A stretch of DNA of 8,778 nucleotides. Source: Pseudomonadota bacterium (GTDB lineage: Bacteria > Myxococcota > Bradymonadia > UBA4248). Positions 1 through 5,175 of this stretch are shown here, piece by piece. Position 1 is the first letter of the stretch, and each line of letters opens with the position of its first letter. The DNA lies in the NCBI GenBank assembly GCA_017613855.1, contig JAGACY010000039.1, forward strand, positions 1-8,778, given 5' to 3'. Both the position numbers and the translations under genes were made by a program. The notes beneath the pieces are model-generated. The model did not search any database, was not told where the DNA came from, and saw only the letters and a program-made list of their open reading frames with translations.

Positions 1-61
1 AAAGTTAAACTCTGAAGCTAAAGAAACAATATTCTTTAGAAATCGCATTGAGAATGCCTGA

Positions 62-99
62 ATAATTGCGCATTGCGCATTGCCAATTGCGCATTGAAG
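62..99. repeat. 38-bp heptamer block, copy 1
   Basis: Five 7-bp units in register from 65: ATTGCGC, ATTGCGC, ATTGCCA, ATTGCGC, ATTGAAG. The 38 bases 62-99 recur exactly at 191-228. The unit contains the 6-bp palindrome TGCGCA plus one base. A 14-bp sequence (ACAAA-TCCG-TTTGT, itself a small inverted repeat) follows at 111-124 and directly follows copy 2 as well. Confidence 0.9.
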
Positions 100-190
100 G
101 TTCGCTGCGAACAAATCCGTTTGTAAAAACCAAATTCACCAACGCATTGCCAATCCAACGAACAAATGCTGTTTCTGTGAATTGGCATCC

Positions 191-228
191 ATAATTGCGC
201 ATTGCGCATTGCCAATTGCGCATTGAAG
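191..228. repeat. 38-bp heptamer block, copy 2
   Basis: Exact second copy of the block at 62-99, with five 7-bp units in register from 194. It is followed immediately by the same 14-bp ACAAA-TCCG-TTTGT sequence (229-242), whereas in copy 1 a further 11 bases intervene. It lies just beyond the infC terminator. Confidence 0.9.
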
Positions 229-258
229 ACAAATCCGTTTGTCAAAAATTATACACAT

Positions 259-288
259 AAAAAAAAGCGCCTTTCGGCGCTCTTTTTT
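259..288 (-). terminator. Intrinsic terminator of infC (probably bidirectional)
   Basis: Read on the minus strand this is a perfect 6-bp GC-rich stem, AGCGCC pairing with GGCGCT (281-276 with 271-266), closed by a stable GAAA tetraloop. A run of T residues (266-259) follows. The stop codon of infC (289-287) is only a few bases upstream. On the plus strand the stem is followed by C and six T (283-288), so it could also stop transcripts coming from the left. It ends the infC transcript with no further gene behind it. Confidence 0.93.
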
Positions 289-895
289 AAGATTCAGCAG
301 GTGCCGCAGGCTTTTCGGCCTTTTCGGCTTTATCGGATTTATCCGATTTATCGGAACTGTTGAGTGGCTCGATGGTCGCTGTAATCATTTTGCCCTCAAT
401 TTTTGCAGGCTGAGCAACCTGAGCGCAGTCTGTAAAGAAACCGATGATTTCTTCCATTTTGGTGAGCCACAGTTCAGCATGTGACTGTTCACGGCCTCGC
501 AGACGCATGACCAGACGCACACGGTCACCGTGTGCAATAAAGCCCTTGGCTTTGCGCACCATCGTTTCCATATCGTGATCATCGGTCTTGGGACGCAGGC
601 GCAGTTCCTTGAGATCGACTTTTGCAGCCTTGGAACTTGCAGCTTTTTTGGCCTGTTCATAACGGAACTTACCAAAATCCATAATTCTGCAAACAGGCGG
701 CTTAGCATTCGGAGCAACTTCCACCAAATCCAACCCATGCTCTGTTGCAATGGATCGTGCCTCGTCCGGTGTCATGATACCGAGTTTATCCCCTTCGGGA
801 CCAATAACGAGAATCTGTGCAATGCGAATCTGGTGGTTAATTCTATACTGATTATCATCGCCCGGGGCTCCGGGACCTGTCTGACGCCGCCTCAT
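287..895 (-). CDS. infC: Translation initiation factor IF-3
   Basis: IF-3 binds the 30S subunit, keeps it apart from 50S and checks the initiator tRNA-start codon pairing. The 202-residue product covers the whole family. The N-terminal domain starts near YRINHQIRIAQ (residues 17-27) and contains LVEVAPNAKPPVCRIMDFGKF (residues 57-77), which includes the family signature. A Lys/Ala-rich linker occupies about 80-95. The C-terminal domain includes LKELRLRPKTDDHD, the HGDRVRLVMRLRGRE region and a final PAKIEGKMITATIEP. E. coli IF-3 has 180 residues; here a charged tail of about 24 residues, with SDK and AEK repeats, is added at the C-terminus. The ATG at 895 is chosen because the N-terminus then matches the family. 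AAAGGA lies 13 nt upstream, which is long, and an AGG lies closer. The start is ATG rather than the AUU used by infC in enterobacteria. The usual downstream rpmI and rplT are absent; a terminator follows at once. Confidence 0.96.
   Translation of the reverse strand: MRRRQTGPGAPGDDNQYRINHQIRIAQILVIGPEGDKLGIMTPDEARSIATEHGLDLVEVAPNAKPPVCRIMDFGKFRYEQAKKAASSKAAKVDLKELRLRPKTDDHDMETMVRKAKGFIAHGDRVRLVMRLRGREQSHAELWLTKMEEIIGFFTDCAQVAQPAKIEGKMITATIEPLNSSDKSDKSDKAEKAEKPAAPAES
311..355 (-). repeat. 9-bp tandem repeat encoding the IF-3 tail
   Basis: Five 9-bp units in the coding sequence of the IF-3 C-terminus: CTTTTCGGC twice, then TTTATCGGA, TTTATCCGA and TTTATCGGA on the plus strand. They encode SDK three times and AEK twice (residues 181-195). 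The unit is three codons long, so copy number could change without breaking the frame. Confidence 0.85.
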
Positions 896-930
896 GTACC
901 TACAAATATCCTTTGTCCAAAATCACTCTT

Positions 931-952
931 AAAAAACCGGAAAAATTCCCGG
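931..952 (-). promoter_or_regulatory. Attenuator-like hairpin in the infC leader
   Basis: Read on the minus strand, CCGG(G)AA pairs with TTCCGG (952-946 with 943-937). This makes a stem of about six pairs including one G-U, and six T residues (936-931) follow. This is the form of an intrinsic terminator, and it lies about 36 nt before the infC start codon. No gene ends upstream of it on this strand, so a leader attenuator is the natural reading. Leader attenuation is known for infC-rpmI-rplT operons in some bacteria, but the ligand and the alternative fold here are unknown. Confidence 0.55.
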
Positions 953-1027
953 CAACAAAACCAATACTTTGTTTAGCAAAATTAAGATTTACGTGCAATA
1001 TCGTTTTATTGTAACAAGGATAAATTA

Positions 1028-1170
1028 ATGCATAATGCATAATGCATAATGCACAATTGAGATGACAATTCCGAAGTAAAACCCTAAAGTCAAAATGCAC
1101 CAACGCTCTTTAGGAATAGTCTTTTAGAATGCATTGATAATTCGGAATTCCGAATTCCGAATTCCGAATT
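1028..1170. repeat. Heptamer-flanked intergenic element B
   Basis: The left array is ATGCATA three times and then ATGCACA (1028-1055). Eight bases after it a core begins, TGACAATTCC (1063-1072), continuing to CCTAAAG (1083-1089). This is inverted at CTTTAGG (1108-1114). The right array, AATTCGG then AATTCCG three times and AATT (1139-1170), starts exactly 31 bases after the start of CTTTAG. The element at 6660-6872 has the same order and spacing with different heptamers. The right array ends ten bases before the xseA start codon. Confidence 0.8.
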
Positions 1171-1179
1171 AATACAGTC

Positions 1180-3048
1180 ATGTCCCCATCCGACAAAGCA
1201 TCCCCCAAATATTATATGTACCAGCAGGAACATGAACGCTGGGTCATTGCCATGTCAAACGATATGGGGATCATACTGAATATGCAGGATGCAGGTGCTG
1301 AAGTCATTGAATTAAAAAAAGGAGGCGTCGCGCGCCCCTACTGGGCATTGCCTAAAGATGGCTTCAAAAATGTGCGCAGGCTTTTGGATAATGTCGGATA
1401 TACAGAATTTATTATAAAATCAGGACCGCAAACTGCCGATTACCGCGTCCAGTCTATATCTCCTGCGAAGCAAACGCCCGCACCACAGCCCCAAATTGCA
1501 GCAACGCCGCAAATGTTCGATAGTCTCGAAAAGACCTATTCCATCCCGGAAATCTGCGAACTTATCAGCAAAAGAATCCGCAATGCTTTCCCAGAATATT
1601 TCTGGATTAAAGGAGAAATTTCCGGTCTTAAGCCTAGTAAACCCGGAAATAAGGCTTTGTATTTTCAACTCGTTCAAAGTGCTAACGAAACGATTAAAGA
1701 TAAGCTCATACTGGACGCTAAAATATGGTTCAACAATTGGTATCCGATTAAAGCAAAGTTTGATCTGAAAAATCTTAAAATTGAAGATGGCACACTCATC
1801 CGGGCATACGGAAAGATTGAGTATTATGCAGGCAAAAGCGATATTAGCTTCAACATCCTCAATATCGACGAAAACCTCGCAGAAGGCGAATTCTTCAAAA
1901 AGAAATATGAAATCGAGCAAAAGCTCACTGCCATGGGGATACACGATACCAACAAACTGCTCCCCATGCCCACCCTGCCACTGCGTCTTGCCGTCTTTTC
2001 AAATCGCGGCGCAGAAGGCTGGAACGATTTTATCACCTGCCTGCGGAACTCCGATTATCCCTTTAAAATCACGCTATTCACGGTCAATGTTCAGGGCAAA
2101 GACCTCGAGTCTTCGTTTCTGAGGGAATTTACCAATCTCCAACAGATTGGCATCCAAAACTTCGATCTGGGCATCATCGTGCGCGGCGGCGGCAGTATGA
2201 CCGACCTCGATTGGTTCAACAATCTCAAAATCGCCGAATATATCGCCCGCAGTCCGCTCAAATTTGTCGTCGGCATCGGTCACGAGAATGACCGCAATGT
2301 CCTCGATGAGATTGCAAGCCGCGAAAAAACGCCGACTGCCGTAGCAGAAATGCTCATCCGCAAACTCGATGAACACTGCAATTTCCTCACAAATACAAAG
2401 GAATTTATCAGAACACAGACTGCACTTAAAATGCAGGCATTTCAAAGCGACCTGAATGCCCTGGCTTCCGCATGTGCCAACGCCATCCAAAAGAAACGCG
2501 CCAACGAAGAAAAACAACTCGAACAACTCAAGGCAGATCTTCGCTTTAATGCGCAGGATCGTCTCAACCAGGCACACAATGACCACCAGATGATCATTGC
2601 GCAAATCCGCGACAACGTTCGGCAAACTTTGCATAGCCACCAGCGCGTCCTCGACAGCCTCGCCACACAACTGGCCCAGAACAGCGAAAAAATCACGGAT
2701 GAACGGCAATACACCCTCAATACACTGATTGCCCAACTGCAAAATGTTTCGCAAACGCGCATCGACAAAGAACTTTTGGCGCTCCAGCACGCATCATCGC
2801 TCATTTCCGAACGCGTACAAACTCAGAAAAACCGCGCCGAAACAGAACTGCAAACGCTTACAGAAAAGATTGAGCTCCTCAATCCGGCCAAACTCTTTGA
2901 ACGCGGATTTGCCGCTATCTCGAAGGATGGCGCGCCACTCACGAGCGTCGAAGAAATCACCCACGGCGACAGCGTCTCCATCCGCCTCCTCGACGGAAAA
3001 CTCGGCGCCACCGTCAACACAATCACAAAGCTACACAATCCCGGGTAG
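1180..3048 (+). CDS. xseA: Exodeoxyribonuclease VII large subunit with N-terminal extension
   Basis: The catalytic subunit of exonuclease VII degrades single-stranded DNA to oligonucleotides in the cytoplasm, together with XseB. The protein has 622 residues. Residues about 117-230 form the OB-fold DNA-binding region, starting YSIPEICELISKRIRN with FWIKGEISGL at 141-150. The catalytic core holds RGGGS (335-339), DLDWFNN, the GIGHEND motif (365-371) and TPTAVAE (384-390). Residues about 395-590 are a long Gln/Lys/Glu-rich coiled-coil region, and LFERGFA near the end is typical of the family. Unusual is a leader of about 115 residues before the OB-fold (E. coli XseA is about 456 residues and starts almost at the OB-fold). 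It is an ordered-looking segment ending in a Pro/Gln/Ala linker near 95-110, and I do not recognise it. The ATG at 1180 has no clear ribosome binding site; internal ATGs at codons 13, 25 and 29 are alternatives but would cut that domain. xseB follows. Confidence 0.93.
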   Translation: MSPSDKASPKYYMYQQEHERWVIAMSNDMGIILNMQDAGAEVIELKKGGVARPYWALPKDGFKNVRRLLDNVGYTEFIIKSGPQTADYRVQSISPAKQTPAPQPQIAATPQMFDSLEKTYSIPEICELISKRIRNAFPEYFWIKGEISGLKPSKPGNKALYFQLVQSANETIKDKLILDAKIWFNNWYPIKAKFDLKNLKIEDGTLIRAYGKIEYYAGKSDISFNILNIDENLAEGEFFKKKYEIEQKLTAMGIHDTNKLLPMPTLPLRLAVFSNRGAEGWNDFITCLRNSDYPFKITLFTVNVQGKDLESSFLREFTNLQQIGIQNFDLGIIVRGGGSMTDLDWFNNLKIAEYIARSPLKFVVGIGHENDRNVLDEIASREKTPTAVAEMLIRKLDEHCNFLTNTKEFIRTQTALKMQAFQSDLNALASACANAIQKKRANEEKQLEQLKADLRFNAQDRLNQAHNDHQMIIAQIRDNVRQTLHSHQRVLDSLATQLAQNSEKITDERQYTLNTLIAQLQNVSQTRIDKELLALQHASSLISERVQTQKNRAETELQTLTEKIELLNPAKLFERGFAAISKDGAPLTSVEEITHGDSVSIRLLDGKLGATVNTITKLHNPG

Positions 3049-3073
3049 AGACGTGTCACGACATGTCTCTACC
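3044..3073. repeat. 14-bp palindrome over the xseA stop codon
   Basis: GGTAGAGACGTGTC (3044-3057) and GACATGTCTCTACC (3060-3073) are inverted copies separated by two bases, with one G-T mismatch. As RNA that would still pair as G-U. The xseA stop codon TAG (3046-3048) lies inside the left arm. No T-run follows, so it is not a normal terminator. From memory, palindromes beginning GTAGAGACG recur in intergenic DNA of cyanobacteria and some other bacteria; I cannot confirm a match here. Confidence 0.85.
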
Positions 3074-3110
3074 GCCTCTATTGCCTATCATTCCATATCA
3101 GGACTTCACC

Positions 3111-3329
3111 ATGCCAGACGACAACGTACAATCCTCGTACAATCAGGACATCCAGCGCATCAGAGATATCGTCGAACGCCTGAATCAAAAGGACTGCGAC
3201 ATTGACAAAATGCTCGAATACGTCAACGAAGCAGCGGTACTTATCGAACGATGCCAGCAAAAGCTGACAAAGACGGGTATCCAAATTGACGAAGCCCTTG
3301 CAAAACTTGAAGTTTTAAAAAGCAATTAG
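3111..3329 (+). CDS. xseB: Exodeoxyribonuclease VII small subunit
   Basis: XseB is a small helical protein, several copies of which assemble on the coiled coil of XseA and control its activity. The product reads SYNQDIQRIRDIVERLNQK followed by a stretch with DIDKMLEYVNEAAVLIERCQQKL and then ALAKLEVL, which follows the XseB pattern of two helices (the ExxIVxxLE region, then LxExxxLYExGxxLxxxCxxKL). With the ATG at 3111 it has 72 residues, close to the family's usual 70-80, and CAGGA lies seven bases upstream. The same frame is open to an ATG at 3063, which would give 88 residues. That start lies inside the palindrome, has no ribosome binding site and adds a Pro-rich leader unlike the family. 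It lies in the same operon, directly behind xseA. Confidence 0.88.
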   Translation: MPDDNVQSSYNQDIQRIRDIVERLNQKDCDIDKMLEYVNEAAVLIERCQQKLTKTGIQIDEALAKLEVLKSN

Positions 3330-3341
3330 TGAGTCTGCCTT

Positions 3342-3460
3342 TTGCCTGCGGCAATGCGGCACGGCACCGGCCTATGTCGCTGTGCTCCATACGGCCTTTT
3401 GGGCGCGTGCTATTGCCTGCGTCAATACGCACGCGCCGGCGTATCGCAGATAGCCGGCGC
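3342..3460. repeat. Cluster of GC-rich bulged hairpins
   Basis: Consecutive inverted repeats: TTGCC/GGCAA (3342-3354); GGCC-TATG/CATA-C-GGCC (3369-3396); GGCGCGTGC-TATTG/CAATA-C-GCACGCGCC (3402-3437); GCGCCGGC-G-TATC/GATA-GCCGGCGC (3433-3460). The last three share one design: a GC-rich stem, a single unpaired G or C, then a short TAT-containing stem and loop. The third and fourth overlap by five bases and cannot both form fully. The second is followed by TTTT (3397-3400) and could serve as a weak terminator for xseAB. The pattern resembles REP/BIME-type extragenic repeats. Confidence 0.72.
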
Positions 3461-3470
3461 AGCAGCGGCG

Positions 3471-3548
3471 TATTTGGCCGCACAGATGTTTCTTTAGCGT
3501 GACAAATTCCCGATAGAATCCTAAAATCCTTCGAGGTGCGGCCAAATA
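3471..3548. repeat. Perfect 13-bp inverted repeat with element core inside
   Basis: TATTTGGCCGCAC (3471-3483) and GTGCGGCCAAATA (3536-3548) are exact inverted copies 52 bases apart. The match extends outward through GCAGCG once a two-base bulge is allowed. Inside lie CTTTAG (3492-3497), TGACAAATTCC (3500-3510) and CTAAA (3521-3525), the same words in similar spacing as the cores at 1063-1089 and 6689-6716. It could be a small non-autonomous mobile element or a nested insertion into such an element. Confidence 0.75.
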
Positions 3549-3709
3549 GCGCTGCCCTCAATAATATTTAAACTCTATCCCTTAATTGTGACTATTGTAT
3601 CATAGAGCTTTTTATCTAGCTTATCGCTTGTAGCGCTTAGCTTTTAGACGTGATAAGTGTCTTACGGGTAAAAGAATAGTTCCCCATAAAATGCATTCTC
3701 CACTATAAA

Positions 3710-3744
3710 CTCTAAGCTCTAAGCTCAAAGCTCTAAGCTCAAAG
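3710..3744. repeat. CTCTAAG/CTCAAAG heptamer array
   Basis: Five exact-length 7-bp units: CTCTAAG, CTCTAAG, CTCAAAG, CTCTAAG, CTCAAAG. The repeat contains the palindrome AGCT. A more degenerate heptamer stretch (ATCTAGC, TTATCGC, TTGTAGC, GCTTAGC) lies at 3614-3641, so this spacer also has arrays on both sides of a central segment. The array ends 57 bases before the start codon of the first M16 gene. Confidence 0.88.
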
Positions 3745-3801
3745 CTTGCCCCATATCCACGCTCAGGGAACGGAGCTTAAAAAAATAAGGACTTTTCAAA
3801 A

Positions 3802-4335
3802 ATGAAATTACTCAAATATCTCTGTGCAGCAGCAATGGCTTTAACGTTTGCTGCCCCCATCCATGCACAGGCCCAGGAGACAACGATGACCCAATCCCAG
3901 GAAGATATTCGCATTCCATTCGAAGAAATGACGCTCGACAACGGTCTGCGCGTATTTCTGCTCAAAGACAACACGCTGCCTATGATCAGCGTCAACCTTT
4001 GGTTCGACGTCGGTTCGAAAGATGAACAGCCTGGCAGGACGGGATTTGCGCACCTCTTTGAACATCTCATGTTCATGGGCACGGACAAGGTTCCCAATAT
4101 CGACATTCTGCTCGAAAGCGGCGGTGGATCGAACAATGCCTCGACGCGCGAGGATGTCACCAATTATTATACGGTCGCGCCCGAAAATATGCTCGAGACG
4201 GTGCTGTTTATCGAGGCAGACCGCTTTGCGCACCTGGCCGATGCCATGACCCAGGAAAAACTCGACAAACAGCGCGATGTCGTTTTGAACGAACGCAAAC
4301 AGAGCTACGAAAACCAGCCCTATGGCAAGATTTGA
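3802..4335 (+). CDS. M16 zinc peptidase, catalytic subunit, N-terminal part (in-frame TGA)
   Basis: M16B peptidases are periplasmic or organellar zinc proteases that cleave peptides inside a clamp of two subunits. Residues 1-25 form a Sec signal peptide (MKLLKYLC..., cleavage likely after AHA or AQA). The mature part has MTLDNGLRVFLLKDNTLPM and GRTGFAHLFEHLMFMGT. Zinc ligands H84 and H88 and the catalytic E87 form HLFEH, and the third ligand E164 in LNERKQ lies 75 residues after H88, the normal spacing. The ATG has TAAGGA ten bases upstream. The frame stops at TGA (4333-4335) right after ENQPYGKI, but the same frame continues with LEMPTALYPEGHPY, the next conserved part of the family. Reading through gives 457 residues, a normal M16B length. 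Tryptophan at the TGA would fit. Broken gene, assembly error and UGA decoding are all open. Confidence 0.9.
   Translation: MKLLKYLCAAAMALTFAAPIHAQAQETTMTQSQEDIRIPFEEMTLDNGLRVFLLKDNTLPMISVNLWFDVGSKDEQPGRTGFAHLFEHLMFMGTDKVPNIDILLESGGGSNNASTREDVTNYYTVAPENMLETVLFIEADRFAHLADAMTQEKLDKQRDVVLNERKQSYENQPYGKI
4333..4335 (+). other. In-frame TGA inside the catalytic M16 gene
   Basis: The codons run GGC AAG ATT TGA CTC GAA ATG. No frameshift is involved; frame and protein family are the same on both sides. TGA followed by C is the context usually described as leakiest for readthrough. I saw no obvious SECIS-type hairpin just downstream, and the site is not known as a selenocysteine position in this family. 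Confidence 0.9.
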
Positions 4336-4341
4336 CTCGAA

Positions 4342-5175
4342 ATGCCAACCGCGCTCTATCCCGAAGGACATCCCTATGCGCATCCGGTCATCGGTTCCGT
4401 CGAAGACATCCGATCGGCTTCACTCCAGGATGTCATCGATTTCTTTAACACCTATTATGTTCCGGCCAATGCAACGCTCGTCGTGGGCGGCGATTTCGAT
4501 TCGGAAAAGGCCAAAGCACTCGTCACCAAGTATTTTGGCGCCATTCAGGCACGTCCCAAGCCCAAGACCGCCGATATTCCTCAGGTACAAAAACCTGTCA
4601 AAGCGCGCCTCACGGTCGAGGATGATGTTCAGGTACCGCGCATTACGCTCGTGTGGCATTCGCCGGCTGTCATGCAGAAAGGCGACGCCGAACTCGATAT
4701 TTTTGCCAATATCCTTTGCAAAGGCCAGACATCGCGACTCGTCAACCGCCTCGTGTACGAAAAACAGATGGCATCCAATGTTTCGTGCGGCCAGATGTCC
4801 GGCCTGGCTTCACTCTTTCTCGTCGATGCCATGCCCATGCCCGGCGTGACGGTCGAAGCACTCGAAGCTGAAATCCTCGACGAACTTAAGGATATCGTGA
4901 ACAACGGCGTCACGGATAGCGAGTTTAACCGAACGAAAAACAGCATCGAAACGGAGTTCGTCAAGCAGATGCAGTCCATCGGAACGCGTGCCGACAACTT
5001 TAACAGCTATCTCTTTTATGCCAAATCGACCGATTTCCCCGGCGGCGACCTCCGGCGATACCGCAATGCCACAGCAGCCGGCATGATGGAAGTCGTGCAA
5101 AAACTCTTTAAAGACGAAAGCCTGCGAAGCACACTCATCGTCATGCCCAAAGCACAGCCGGGAGATGCACAATGA
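4342..5175 (+). CDS. M16 zinc peptidase, catalytic subunit, C-terminal part
   Basis: This continues the gene at 3802 in the same frame; 4336-4341 are two further open codons after the TGA. It begins inside the first M16 domain (LYPEGHPYAHPVIGSVEDI, then FFNTYYVPANATLVVGGDFD). It covers the second domain, with a TLVWHSPAV strand, NILCKGQTSRLVNRLVYEKQ, and ends in TLIVMPKAQPG. The Arg/Tyr pair seen in the partner subunit is missing: where the partner has IREDKGYSYG, this protein has LVYEKQMASNV. That fits the catalytic half of an M16B heterodimer. The ATG at 4342 lies six bases past the TGA and has no good ribosome binding site, so a separate protein would need re-initiation. Its own end is TGA at 5173-5175, overlapping the next start as ATGA. 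Confidence 0.9.
   Translation: MPTALYPEGHPYAHPVIGSVEDIRSASLQDVIDFFNTYYVPANATLVVGGDFDSEKAKALVTKYFGAIQARPKPKTADIPQVQKPVKARLTVEDDVQVPRITLVWHSPAVMQKGDAELDIFANILCKGQTSRLVNRLVYEKQMASNVSCGQMSGLASLFLVDAMPMPGVTVEALEAEILDELKDIVNNGVTDSEFNRTKNSIETEFVKQMQSIGTRADNFNSYLFYAKSTDFPGGDLRRYRNATAAGMMEVVQKLFKDESLRSTLIVMPKAQPGDAQ

Larger units (their letters stand above)
1..260. repeat. Gene-free repeat region downstream of infC
   Basis: I see no credible gene here. The short open frames on the minus strand are made of repeat sequence. The region begins with a perfect 8-bp inverted repeat, CTAAAGAA (18-25) and TTCTTTAG (32-39), with a 6-nt loop. A conserved stretch then leads into a heptamer array at 65-99. A second copy of the same array lies at 194-228. 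Between them are a small palindrome, GTTCG-CTG-CGAAC (100-112), and a near-perfect inverted repeat, CCAAATTCAC with GTGAATTGG. The left edge is cut by the window, so the first element may be incomplete. Confidence 0.75.
896..1179. other. Divergent infC / xseA spacer
   Basis: This 284-bp gap carries the infC leader on the left (about 896-1020) and a heptamer-flanked repeat element on the right (1028-1170). I could not pick a convincing -10/-35 pair for either direction. No gene is supported; the small open frames here lack ribosome binding sites and family resemblance. Confidence 0.6.
3330..3801. other. Repeat-packed spacer between xseB and the M16 genes
   Basis: This 470-bp stretch has no supported gene. 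From left to right it holds a run of GC-rich imperfect hairpins (3342-3460), a 13-bp perfect inverted repeat around an AT-rich core (3471-3548), a degenerate heptamer stretch (about 3614-3641), and a clear CTCTAAG/CTCAAAG array (3710-3744). The ribosome binding site of the first M16 gene follows. The left part is clearly richer in G and C than the right. Confidence 0.8.

Noticed and set aside
62..228. CRISPR-like direct repeats (two 38-bp copies)
   Set aside because: Only two copies, each itself a tandem of 7-bp units, with a 91-bp gap of repeat-like sequence and no cas genes nearby.
5..245. Two overlapping minus-strand open frames beyond infC
   Set aside because: Their translations repeat (MRNWQCAMRN twice, NAQLAMRNAQL twice) because they read the heptamer blocks; no independent evidence of a gene.
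905..907. AUU start codon for infC, as in enterobacteria
   Set aside because: An ATT is in frame four codons before the ATG, but AAAGGA is only one base from it, too close to serve as its ribosome binding site; the ATG at 895 is preferred.
2074..2790. 238-codon open frame on the minus strand inside xseA
   Set aside because: It lies wholly antisense to a clearly conserved XseA coding region, its translation resembles no family I know, and no ribosome binding site stands out.
3063..3110. Upstream start for xseB giving 88 residues
   Set aside because: The ATG lies inside the palindrome without a ribosome binding site, while the ATG at 3111 has CAGGA at good distance and gives the usual XseB length.
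4333..4335. TGA as selenocysteine codon
   Set aside because: No selenoprotein is known in M16 to my knowledge, the residue is not near the active site motif, and I see no SECIS-like stem directly downstream.
3802..5175. Complete TGA-to-Trp genetic code as in Mycoplasma
   Set aside because: TGG is overwhelmingly used for Trp in every gene, xseA contains no TGA, and the ATGA junction at 5172 looks like a true stop. Only limited or dual decoding remains worth testing.
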